The notes below the pieces were generated by a model that saw only the letters and a list, made by a program, of their open reading frames with translations, ran no database searches and was not told where the DNA came from. From positions 1-12,721 of the forward strand of contig URQO01000058.1 in NCBI GenBank assembly GCA_900550135.1: a DNA stretch of 12,721 nucleotides, given 5' to 3'. The DNA is from an uncultured Eubacterium sp. (GTDB lineage Bacteria > Bacillota > Clostridia > Lachnospirales > Lachnospiraceae). The position numbers and the translations under genes were made by a program. Positions 1-6,430 of this stretch are shown one piece after another (the first letter of the stretch is position 1; every line of letters starts with the position of its first letter).

Positions 1-49
1 GCGACCACCGAGATCTACACTCTTTCCCTACACGACGCTCTTCCGATCT
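1..49 (+). other. Illumina TruSeq universal adapter (artefact)
   Basis: These 49 bases match the 3' part of the Illumina TruSeq universal (P5) adapter, from GCGACCACCGAGATCTACAC to its end CGACGCTCTTCCGATCT. Genomic sequence begins at base 50. This is library adapter left on a contig end, not biology. It truncates the gene that begins at 84 on the minus strand. The match is recognised from memory and appears complete. Confidence 0.97.
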
Positions 50-84
50 AAAGCCGTCATTTTATATCTAATGGATTTTTTCAT
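50..84 (-). CDS. Start of a probable sensor histidine kinase, truncated by the contig end
   Basis: Eleven codons and two further bases are readable: MKKSIRYKMTA. The ATG at 82-84 is preceded by an AGAGGT ribosome binding site six bases away. It lies 45 bases downstream of the response regulator gene on the same strand. A short basic N-terminus leading towards a membrane segment is typical of sensor kinases encoded behind OmpR-type regulators. The kinase identity rests on this context only, because no domain is visible. The remainder is lost to the adapter at 1-49. Confidence 0.5.
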
Positions 85-129
85 TGTATACCTCTGGTTG
101 TACTGTAAATATATTTTACCTTTAATTCT

Positions 130-807
130 TTAATTTACTTCAAATTTATAACCCATGCCCCAGATTGTGAGAATATACTTTCCGCACTCTCCAAGCTTGC
201 TTCTTAACTTTTTAACGTGAGTGTCGATTGTTCTTGCGTCACCAAAATAATCATAATTCCATACATTGTTTAATATGTTCTCTCTTGAAAGGGCAATACC
301 TTTGTTCTGTACAAAATAAGAAAGCAGTTCAAATTCCTTAAAACTAAGCTCTATAGGCTGTCCCTTTACTGTAACTATATGTGCAGCCTTGTTGATTTCA
401 ATGTCTCCTGCTGTCTCTATTTCATTTTGATCTATATTGTTTGTCCTTCTTAAAATGGCATCAACTCTTGCCACTAGTATTCTTGGGCTAAATGGCTTTG
501 AAATGTACTCGTCTACACCAAGTTCAAATCCCAGAAGTTCATCACTTTCCTCACTTTTTGCAGTAAGCATAATAATTGGAACTTTTGAAAACTTTCTGAT
601 TTCCCTACATACTTCCCAACCATCCATTTTAGGCATCATAACATCCAGCAAAATAAGGTCAAAGTCATTGTGTGTCACGAATAAATCTATAGCCTCTTCG
701 CCATCTGCAGCCTCAACTACTTCGTAATTTTTTCTCACAAGAAAATCTTTTACAAGCTTTCTCATTCTCGCTTCATCATCAACTACTAATATTTTTAACT
801 GTGCCAT
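130..807 (-). CDS. OmpR/PhoB-family response regulator
   Basis: This 225-residue DNA-binding response regulator would be phosphorylated by a partner kinase and act on promoters in the cytoplasm. The receiver domain (about 5-120) has the acidic pair D10/D11, the phospho-acceptor Asp55 in LILLDVMMPKMDG, Thr82 in MLTAKS and Lys104 in SKPF. The C-terminal winged helix (about 130-225) has the family pattern: SFKEFELLSYF, then SRENILNNVW, then DTHVKKLRSKLG and a final GMGYKFE. The length is normal for the family. The ATG is preceded by GGAGGAATCAC, a strong ribosome binding site. The gene has its own promoter (836-864) with a direct repeat just upstream, and the likely kinase gene starts 45 bases downstream. 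The regulon cannot be told from sequence. Confidence 0.95.
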   Translation of the reverse strand: MAQLKILVVDDEARMRKLVKDFLVRKNYEVVEAADGEEAIDLFVTHNDFDLILLDVMMPKMDGWEVCREIRKFSKVPIIMLTAKSEESDELLGFELGVDEYISKPFSPRILVARVDAILRRTNNIDQNEIETAGDIEINKAAHIVTVKGQPIELSFKEFELLSYFVQNKGIALSRENILNNVWNYDYFGDARTIDTHVKKLRSKLGECGKYILTIWGMGYKFEVN

Positions 808-835
808 GTGATTCCTCCTATCAAGCTTTAACTAT

Positions 836-864
836 ATTCTATCATATTAATTAAAACTTAACAA
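836..864 (-). promoter_or_regulatory. Promoter of the response regulator gene
   Basis: On the minus strand, TTGTTA (859-864) and TAGAAT (836-841) are separated by 17 bases. TG one base before the -10 makes it an extended -10 element. The -35 is weak, which fits a promoter that needs an activator. The expected leader is about 20 bases and ends in the GGAGG ribosome binding site. Confidence 0.6.
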
Positions 865-868
865 AAAG

Positions 869-887
869 ATGTGTTTATTATGTGTTT
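869..887 (-). promoter_or_regulatory. Direct repeat upstream of the -35, possible regulator site
   Basis: On the minus strand, AAACACAT occurs twice (880-887 and 869-876) separated by three bases, an 11-base period. It ends four bases upstream of the -35 element. Direct repeats with about one helical turn spacing next to a weak -35 are the usual binding layout of OmpR/PhoB-type activators. Autoregulation by the adjacent gene product is an inference. Confidence 0.4.
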
Positions 888-892
888 GATAT

Positions 893-936
893 AAAAAAAA
901 GTTGCAACTTCCTGTTCCGGAAATTACAACTTTTTT
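893..936 (-). terminator. Strong intrinsic terminator after the ssrA transcript
   Basis: An 18-bp stem, allowing two G-U pairs in the minus-strand RNA, joins 919-936 with 895-912 around a six-base loop (913-918). It is followed on the minus strand by a run of eight T. The plus-strand copy also ends in a T run, so the element could work in both directions. It separates the tmRNA and hairpin-repeat transcript from the response regulator promoter. Confidence 0.85.
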
Positions 937-943
937 ATATATT

Positions 944-1069
944 AAGGAATCCTCCCACCTATGGTGGGTCCCTCCTTGCTGTAAGTACTAAGGAATCCTC
1001 CCATCTACGACGGGTCCCTCCTTGCTGTAAGTACTAAGGAATTCTCCCATCTACGATGGGTCCCTCCTT
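944..1069 (-). repeat. Three tandem 46-base repeats, each a bulged hairpin
   Basis: Three near-identical units start at 944, 990 and 1036 (plus-strand coordinates). Each holds a 34-base palindromic core (944-977, 990-1023, 1036-1069), with 12-base spacers between cores. On the minus strand each core reads AAGGAGGGA, a 6-bp stem with a three-base loop, then AGRAT and TCCTT. The outer stem is AAGGA/TCCTT and the inner stem starts CCC and ends GGG. The inner stem changes between units but stays paired: CCCACC/GGTGGG, CCCGTC/GATGGG (one G-U) and CCCATC/GATGGG. The internal loop (GGGA opposite AGGAT or AGAAT) is nearly constant. In the unit nearest ssrA the outer stem extends to 10 bp (1031-1040 with 1065-1074). 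The array begins 11 bases after the mature tmRNA end and precedes the terminator, so it is probably transcribed with ssrA. I do not recognise the family. Confidence 0.85.
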
Positions 1070-1080
1070 AGTACAATGAC

Positions 1081-1417
1081 TGGACTAGAGGGGAGTCGAA
1101 CCCCTGTCCAAAAATCCTTCCACTGTTCTTCTACTATCATAGTCAGTTATTTAACATTCCCTCAAAGTATCGAAAACTAACATTCTATACCTCTTAGTAG
1201 CTTCATATTGCTCCTTTATACTCAAAGCTTTGTATAAAGGGTTCCCTACCAAAGTCGATGCCAGCTAACAGGTTGTAGGAGGCCTGTTAGTGACAGCTGC
1301 AACTAGGCAGCGTAAGCTAAATTATCTTCAGCGTTTAATTTTAATGTCGCGATTTGACGTATCGCCTACGGATAGCTTCACCAGATTCCAAATCCCTGTC
1401 GAAACCAGTACTAGCCC
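1081..1417 (-). ncRNA. ssrA: tmRNA (transfer-messenger RNA)
   Basis: This RNA rescues stalled ribosomes and tags the unfinished protein for proteolysis. The 5' end reads GGGCTAGTACTGGTTTCGAC, the conserved tmRNA start. The 3' end holds the T-arm-like GGGGTTCGACTCCCC followed by CTAGTCC and the discriminator A at 1081. GGGCTAG (1411-1417) pairs fully with CTAGTCC (1082-1088), with one G-U, giving the seven-base-pair acceptor stem. CCA is not encoded (the next bases are GTC) and must be added. The mature length is 337 nt before CCA, normal for one-piece tmRNA. The mRNA-like part carries the tag frame at 1303-1332. A promoter at 1444-1472 implies a short 5' leader removed by RNase P, and the 3' trailer probably includes the hairpin repeats. 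Confidence 0.97.
1303..1332 (-). other. tmRNA tag-peptide reading frame (AEDNLAYAA)
   Basis: Within tmRNA, a probable resume codon GCT at 1330-1332 opens the frame A-E-D-N-L-A-Y-A-A, which ends at TAG (1303-1305). With the alanine carried by the tRNA-like part, the appended tag is (A)AEDNLAYAA. The C-terminal A-Y-A-A resembles the usual L-A-A protease signal, with a Tyr in place of Leu. The resume codon is placed by analogy with other tmRNAs. Confidence 0.85.
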
Positions 1418-1443
1418 TTACTGGATTAAATTGTGCACTCAGT

Positions 1444-1472
1444 ATATTAACGCGTTTTAGTCAGTATGTCAA
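1444..1472 (-). promoter_or_regulatory. ssrA promoter
   Basis: On the minus strand, a perfect TTGACA (1467-1472) and TAATAT (1444-1449) are 17 bases apart. The mature tmRNA 5' end lies 26 bases after the -10, so about 19-20 bases of leader would be trimmed. This is one of the two strongest sigma-A type promoters visible here. In the AT-rich stretch from 1473 to 1713 I see no further gene and no convincing promoter for the plus-strand gene at 1714. Confidence 0.85.
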
Positions 1473-1713
1473 CAAACTTATTGTCGTATTTTACATTATA
1501 ACATTAATCTCCTTAAAATATTACAATACAAACTTCCACTTAAGAAAATATTATGTTCAAAAATAATGCATAAACGTTTGAGAAAAAATTATAGTCAGTA
1601 AAAATAATATATAAACAACAAATGAGAAAATTATACTTTTTAATAATATATATTGAATGAAAATATTATAAGTGTAAAAAATAATAGTCAAAAGCTAAAT
1701 TATGGAGGATTTT

Positions 1714-2193
1714 ATGTTTAAGAATTTTCATAAATTTATTTTGATTGGAATTGTGTTTACCATTATTCTGGGATGTATACTTCATTTTGTTTATGAATGG
1801 TCCGGTAATAATTCATTTGTAGGTTTAATCTGTCCTGTCAACGAAAGCACTGTGGAGCATTTAAAACTATTGTATTTTCCCATGCTTGTTTGGGTTGTCA
1901 TCGGCTACTATATTTTTGCAAGAAAAAACCGCAGTTACTTTCCTACTGCATTTGCAGGGTTAGTCTGCGGTCTGATTTCTATTCCTGTTTTATTCTATTC
2001 ATATATAAATTTTACCAAAAATTCAATTTTGGCTGTAGATATTGCTATATTTGTGATCAGCGTAATCCTCGCTTATGTGGTATTTGACTATTTGTTTTTA
2101 AACTACAATATTCAAACATTTTCTGTTGCCACAGGTGTTCTACTTTGGGAGTTTGTATTTGTGGCTTTTACTGCTTATTATCTCTTTTTATAA
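1714..2193 (+). CDS. Small integral membrane protein, DUF6512-like
   Basis: This 159-residue hydrophobic protein has about five membrane segments. It starts MFKNFHKFILIGIVFTIILG. A conserved-looking block near residue 25 reads HFVYEWSGNN, followed by a PVNESTVEHLKL stretch, which I associate with the DUF6512 family of clostridia. The function is unknown. I chose the ATG at 1714 because GGAGG (1704-1708) lies five bases before it; the in-frame ATG at 1702 overlaps that ribosome binding site. It is the only gene on the plus strand here. Its 3' end overlaps the convergent channel gene by 26 bases (2168-2193), so transcription from either side would produce antisense RNA to the other gene's end. 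The family name is from memory. Confidence 0.85.
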   Translation: MFKNFHKFILIGIVFTIILGCILHFVYEWSGNNSFVGLICPVNESTVEHLKLLYFPMLVWVVIGYYIFARKNRSYFPTAFAGLVCGLISIPVLFYSYINFTKNSILAVDIAIFVISVILAYVVFDYLFLNYNIQTFSVATGVLLWEFVFVAFTAYYLFL

Positions 2194-2962
2194 ACCAATA
2201 AGCACATCCAATTAAAAGTCCGCCCACAATATTTCCAAGTGTAACAGGCACCAAATTTGCAACTAAAAAGTTGTACCATGTAAGTCCTGCTGTATCAACA
2301 CCTAAATTTCCATACTGTAAGTGGATAAAAAGTCCACCACTAATGTAACTCATATTGGCAACGCTATGTTCAAAACCTGAGATAACGAATACCATGATAG
2401 GTAAAAACAGTGATATAATCTTTCCCGAAACTCTTTCAGCTGTAAGCGCCATCATAACGGCTACACATACCAATATGTTACAGAAAATAGCTTTTATAAA
2501 TGCATCTGAAAATGACAAATTACACTTTGCCACTGCTGTTGTCATAATATTTTTTGCCACACCATTATTAAATAATGAAAACTCATGTCCTAATGCATAA
2601 AATCCTGTAACAAAAATTGATCCCAAAAAATTTCCGATATAAACAACAATCCAGTTCTTTAACATATCAAGTAATTTGATTCTTTTATCTAAAACTGAAA
2701 TAATCAGCAGATTGTTTCCTGTAAATAACTCTGAACTGTTTAAAATAACCATTGCAAGTCCTGCCGGGAAAACTAATGATGCAATAAGTTTTCCAAGTGA
2801 TGCATTGTCCACTGTTGTAGCTGCAACAGATGACGCAACTCCTGCAAATGATATAAACATTCCTGCCATAAATGCCATTATAAACATTTTTAAAACCGAC
2901 ATTTTTGTCTTTTTAATTCCGCTATCTGAATATTTTGCTGCGGCCTGCTGTATACTTAGCAT
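2168..2962 (-). CDS. Formate/nitrite transporter (FNT) family channel
   Basis: This 264-residue membrane protein has about six helices and would form a pentameric channel for small monovalent anions. Both family signatures are present: the FPAGLAMVILNSSELFTGNN stretch (about 65-84) and FEHSVANM (197-204), which holds the central His199 that is characteristic of the family. The length matches FocA and NirC proteins. The substrate cannot be fixed from sequence: formate, nitrite and hydrosulfide channels share these motifs. No formate-metabolism gene is adjacent. The ATG is preceded by GAGGTACGATT. Upstream lies a promoter (3118-3145) and an unusually long leader of about 150 bases. The 3' end overlaps the convergent membrane-protein gene. 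Confidence 0.92.
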   Translation of the reverse strand: MLSIQQAAAKYSDSGIKKTKMSVLKMFIMAFMAGMFISFAGVASSVAATTVDNASLGKLIASLVFPAGLAMVILNSSELFTGNNLLIISVLDKRIKLLDMLKNWIVVYIGNFLGSIFVTGFYALGHEFSLFNNGVAKNIMTTAVAKCNLSFSDAFIKAIFCNILVCVAVMMALTAERVSGKIISLFLPIMVFVISGFEHSVANMSYISGGLFIHLQYGNLGVDTAGLTWYNFLVANLVPVTLGNIVGGLLIGCAYWFIKRDNKQ

Positions 2963-3117
2963 AATCGTACCTCATTTTCCTTTTCCATTTTGTATTTGTT
3001 TTAATCAACTATCACATTATTCTTATAAACAGTAACAGTTCATTGAATTATTACTTTGTTTCAATAAATAATATCATTCTGAAGAAATATCTATTTTTAG
3101 ACCAAACGACCTGTTGT

Positions 3118-3145
3118 ATTCTATCATAATAAATACAATTTGCAA
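3118..3145 (-). promoter_or_regulatory. Promoter of the FNT channel gene with a long leader
   Basis: On the minus strand, TTGCAA (3140-3145) and TAGAAT (3118-3123) are 16 bases apart, with TG one base before the -10 (extended -10). The start site would be near 3111. That leaves about 150 bases of AT-rich leader before the ATG, in which I see no convincing conserved fold. Confidence 0.5.
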
Positions 3146-3195
3146 GCAATTTAATTTTAAATATCAATAGTTATAAAATATTTAATAGAATCTCT

Positions 3196-4176
3196 TTACT
3201 TCTTGTCGGCCGGAAATACTATTCCCTGCTGCTTTCTTGCCTTATCCATAACTTCAAGTGCCATTAATGAATATTTGCTATGTTTATCACTGTAGTCTTT
3301 TTCATTAATCATCCTTGCCCATTCCATTGCTTCATATTTCAAATTGTTGTCGCATGGTTCCACTTTCATCTGTTCCACTGTAGCATCATTGTAATGAATA
3401 GATACATTTCTTGGAATTGAGATTTCATCGATAATTACTGCACCTTTTTCCCCTTGAATCTGACTTAGTACAAAACTGTTTGTTATTTTTGAATATAAAA
3501 CTTCTCCAAGCATATCTTCATATTTAAAAATAATAGTACCTTCGCCATCTATACTGTCTTTTAAAATCACTGCATCTGACTTTATTTCAGTAGGCATCCC
3601 AAACAATTTTACCATCGGGTGAACACAGTAAACTCCTATGTCCATAATGGCGCCATTTGACAAATCAGGATTAAAAGCATTTTCAACAATTCCATTTTTA
3701 AATTTGTCATATCTTGATGAATACTGACAGAATTGAAAACTTGCTCTTCTGACTTTTCCAATCTTTGATATTGCCTGTTTTATTGCTTCAAATCCCGGAT
3801 CAAAAACCGATTTCATTGCCTCTAACAAAACTACATTGTTTTCTTTTGCAGTATCTATCAATTGCTTTACTTCTTCTGCATTGCTTGCCATTGGTTTTTC
3901 AAGCAGTACGTGTTTTTTATTTTTAAGCATCAACATGGCCTGTTCAAAGTGAGCATATGTTGGACTTGCTATATATACCGCATCTATTGACTCACATTTT
4001 GCCAACTCTTCCAAATCGTCAAAATACAGTTTACTGCCGTATTTTTCACCAAACTCTTTTGCTTTTTGAATACTTCTTGAATATGTTCCTACATATTCCA
4101 AATCAGGGCACTGCTTTGTAGCTTCCAAAAACCAGTCCACAACAAAATTAGTGCCAATGGTAGTAAATCTTATCAT
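3196..4176 (-). CDS. Gfo/Idh/MocA-family NAD(P)-dependent oxidoreductase
   Basis: This 326-residue enzyme is predicted to oxidise or reduce a sugar, inositol or dihydrodiol-like substrate in the cytoplasm. An N-terminal Rossmann fold (about 1-120) is followed by the family's alpha/beta domain. Diagnostic motifs are LLEKPMA (EKP at 93-95, with the catalytic-type Lys94) and DIGVYCVHP (Asp179 and His186). The dinucleotide loop reads TTIGTNFVVDWF, so the usual GxGxxG glycines are partly replaced, a variant I associate with one subgroup of the family. The substrate is unknown. The ATG is preceded by AAAGGAA, and the gene has its own promoter (4207-4235), although it follows the two-component pair on the same strand by only 66 bases. 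Confidence 0.92.
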   Translation of the reverse strand: MIRFTTIGTNFVVDWFLEATKQCPDLEYVGTYSRSIQKAKEFGEKYGSKLYFDDLEELAKCESIDAVYIASPTYAHFEQAMLMLKNKKHVLLEKPMASNAEEVKQLIDTAKENNVVLLEAMKSVFDPGFEAIKQAISKIGKVRRASFQFCQYSSRYDKFKNGIVENAFNPDLSNGAIMDIGVYCVHPMVKLFGMPTEIKSDAVILKDSIDGEGTIIFKYEDMLGEVLYSKITNSFVLSQIQGEKGAVIIDEISIPRNVSIHYNDATVEQMKVEPCDNNLKYEAMEWARMINEKDYSDKHSKYSLMALEVMDKARKQQGIVFPADKK

Positions 4177-4206
4177 ATAAATCTTCCTTTCAAAAAATCT
4201 ATAAAA

Positions 4207-4235
4207 ATTATACCCTTGACACTAATTTAATTCAA
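4207..4235 (-). promoter_or_regulatory. Promoter of the Gfo/Idh/MocA gene
   Basis: On the minus strand, TTGAAT (4230-4235) and a perfect TATAAT (4207-4212) are 17 bases apart, in the gap behind the kinase gene. The predicted leader is about 25 bases, so the gene can be expressed independently of the two-component operon. Confidence 0.65.
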
Positions 4236-4242
4236 TTTTATA

Positions 4243-5700
4243 TTAATCTTTTTTTTGCACTTTAGGTATGTTGATATAGAACTTTACGCCCTGATTTAAA
4301 TTTTCAAATCCATAAGTGCCACCGTGAAGTTCAATAATACTTCTTACAAGATACAGTCCAAGACCACTTCCTTTTTGACTGTCGGCAAGACCACTGTTGT
4401 CACCTTTGTAGAACATATCCCATATGCAGTTTTTCTTACTTTCCGGTATATTTTCTCCGTCATTTTCAACTTCCACTCTGACAAATGTTTCCTGAGATAC
4501 AACTCTAACATGAATTGTTCCATTATCCCTGCAATGCTTTATGGCGTTGGTTATATAATTGCTGACCGCCTGTGAAAAAAATCTTTCATTAACATATGCA
4601 TAACATTCTTTTGGGTACTCTTCAACTATATTAATATTCTTTAACTCATACAATTTGTCATAGTCTCTACATGTAAATTCAACCAACTCATTGATATTTG
4701 CATTTACTACCTTAAGTCCGTCCTCATCAGCCTGTATGGAATAAATCACAATCATATCATTAATCATCTGAGACATGTTTTCAGCTTCTTCTATGATTGA
4801 TCTGCAATATTCCTTTTTTTTCTTTTCATCTTTTAACAGTTCAAGCATCTCTACCTGATTTGAAATAATTGCAAGGGGCGTTTTCATTTCATGTGAAACA
4901 TTGTTGACAAATTGTCTTCTTAGATTTTCAACTTTTGTCTTATGTTCAATTTCATTTTCAAGACTTTCTATCTGCTCTCTTATTTTTGACATCATTATGT
5001 TAATACTATGGGCAAGTCCTGAAAGCTCCAAAAACTCCTGATTTTCATTTATGTTTACCTTGTAGTTGTTATTTACAGCTTCTCTGGTATTTCTCTCAAT
5101 TTGTTTAATAGGTCTGCACAATCTGTTTGATATTATGATAGACATTATAATTGCCAAAATTAATACCATAACTATTACGACCCCGAAAAACCATATATAA
5201 TATGATATTTTTATGTTTTTGCTCAATTTTGTTTCATAAGCATATACATAATACTTATGATTTTTCTGTATAATAACTTTTCTTACTGATATTCTGTTTT
5301 TGCCATTTTTCTTGATAGTTTTTCCTTCTGAATATTTCTGAAGACGTTTTACTATATGATTTGCTACCTTTGCCTGTTGTGAAGTTTTGTCCTGTAATGA
5401 ATATGTAACATATATCGCCTGAAATTTTTCATTGCTGATTACAAATCTTATATTTTGCTCTTCCGCTAAAAGAATTGCCCTTGTTGTGTTGGCAATATTT
5501 TCCATGTCTTCATTCTCAAGCATGTCAACGTATTCTTCCATTGCATCCAATTTGCTAACAAAATAGTACTCATCTGCAAAAGCACTAAACAAAATAAAAA
5601 CAATACCCAATGCAACTGTTATAACAACCAATTGCATAAAAATCATTCTGCTTTTTATAGTCTTAAATATCTTCAATTTCAAATATGTATCCAATACCAT
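4243..5700 (-). CDS. Membrane sensor histidine kinase, partner of the regulator at 5663-6358
   Basis: This 485-residue kinase has two membrane segments (about 20-42 and 167-191) enclosing an extracytoplasmic domain of about 125 residues. A HAMP linker (about 190-245) follows, then the dimerisation/phosphoacceptor domain with His270 in NNVSHEMKTP. The ATPase domain has the N-box NYITNAIKH (381-389), the G1 box ENDGENIPE, an F-box around DMF and the G2 box GSGLGLYLVRSI (444-455). All expected catalytic elements are present. The sensor region has no motif I recognise. The start is uncertain: the ATG at 5698-5700 overlaps the regulator gene by 38 bases and has a weak ribosome binding site. An in-frame ATG at residue 19, just before the first helix, is possible. 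The overlap implies translational coupling. Confidence 0.93.
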   Translation of the reverse strand: MVLDTYLKLKIFKTIKSRMIFMQLVVITVALGIVFILFSAFADEYYFVSKLDAMEEYVDMLENEDMENIANTTRAILLAEEQNIRFVISNEKFQAIYVTYSLQDKTSQQAKVANHIVKRLQKYSEGKTIKKNGKNRISVRKVIIQKNHKYYVYAYETKLSKNIKISYYIWFFGVVIVMVLILAIIMSIIISNRLCRPIKQIERNTREAVNNNYKVNINENQEFLELSGLAHSINIMMSKIREQIESLENEIEHKTKVENLRRQFVNNVSHEMKTPLAIISNQVEMLELLKDEKKKKEYCRSIIEEAENMSQMINDMIVIYSIQADEDGLKVVNANINELVEFTCRDYDKLYELKNINIVEEYPKECYAYVNERFFSQAVSNYITNAIKHCRDNGTIHVRVVSQETFVRVEVENDGENIPESKKNCIWDMFYKGDNSGLADSQKGSGLGLYLVRSIIELHGGTYGFENLNQGVKFYINIPKVQKKD

Positions 5701-6358
5701 AAATTGACTTTATGTATGGACATTCCTCCCCTAATTTTATACGTAACTGTTTGATAATTGTGTCAACTGTACGGTAAGTACCATCATAATCCTGTCCCCA
5801 TACAGCATCTAATATCTGTTCTCTTTTAAGCGTAACTTTCTGATTTTCAATAAGAAAACTTAACAGGTCAAATTCCTTTGGTGTTGTTACAATATACTGA
5901 TCGTCCAGATATACTTTTCTGGCTGTACAGTCCAGGTGCAATTTTCCTGCATCCAATTTTTCTCTTTTTTCCTGTTTTTTCAGGCTACGTTTTAACACAG
6001 CCTCTACTCTTGCCTTTAGCAACGCAAGCATAAACGGCTTTTTAATGTAATCATCAACACCGTTTCCAAAACTTTTAATCTGCTCATAATCTCCTGATTT
6101 TGCAGTCATCATAATAACCGGCACTTCTGATGTTTCTCTTATTTTTTTTAACACGTATTGACCATCATATACCGGAAGCATAATGTCGAGTAGGACCAAA
6201 TCAATTATATCAATGTTCTTTTCAAATTGTTCAATTGCCTCCTGACCGTCTTTTGCCTCGATTATTTCATAATCATATAATTTCAAAAAATCAGCTACTG
6301 TACTTCTTAACTTTTCTTCATCTTCTACAACTAATATACATTTTACGTTATTCTTCAT
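5663..6358 (-). CDS. OmpR/PhoB-family response regulator
   Basis: This 231-residue regulator has a receiver domain (about 6-122) with E12/D13, phospho-acceptor Asp58 in LVLLDIMLPVYDG, Thr85 in MMTAKS and Lys107 in IKKPF. The C-terminal winged helix (about 135-231) has TPKEFDLLSFL, KREQILDAVW, DTIIKQLRIKLG and a final YGIGYIFE. It is a distant paralogue of the regulator at 130-807. The ATG is preceded by AGGAGGAAAA. It forms an operon with the overlapping kinase. A TATAAT sits at 6410-6415 upstream, but I see no good -35, so the promoter is unclear. The gene begins 72 bases after the ATPase gene, with no obvious terminator between them. Read-through from the metal-efflux gene is therefore possible, but a functional link is speculative. 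Confidence 0.95.
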   Translation of the reverse strand: MKNNVKCILVVEDEEKLRSTVADFLKLYDYEIIEAKDGQEAIEQFEKNIDIIDLVLLDIMLPVYDGQYVLKKIRETSEVPVIMMTAKSGDYEQIKSFGNGVDDYIKKPFMLALLKARVEAVLKRSLKKQEKREKLDAGKLHLDCTARKVYLDDQYIVTTPKEFDLLSFLIENQKVTLKREQILDAVWGQDYDGTYRTVDTIIKQLRIKLGEECPYIKSIYGIGYIFEIEDI

Positions 6359-6430
6359 TTTTCCTCCTATGTCAAACTGTTCTTACGGTATTGCTTTATC
6401 CTTTATTGTATTATAAGACTTTGATACTAT

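Noticed and set aside
944..1069. Three regularly spaced repeats as a short CRISPR array
   Set aside because: The spacers between cores are 12 bases and identical in sequence, and the repeats are palindromic hairpins. A CRISPR array has unique spacers of about 30 bases.
1354..1566. Plus-strand open frame of 70 codons
   Set aside because: It is antisense to the tmRNA 5' region and promoter, has no ribosome binding site and no recognisable protein features.
1702..1713. Upstream ATG start for the DUF6512-type gene
   Set aside because: This ATG overlaps the GGAGG ribosome binding site that serves the ATG at 1714.
2676..3035. Plus-strand open frame of 119 codons
   Set aside because: It lies antisense to the FNT channel gene and is a shadow of its codon pattern, with no ribosome binding site.
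3130..3195. AT-rich palindrome after the Gfo/Idh/MocA gene as a terminator
   Set aside because: The stem (TTAAATAT/ATATTTAA) has no G-C pairs and no proper T-run, so it is not a credible intrinsic terminator.
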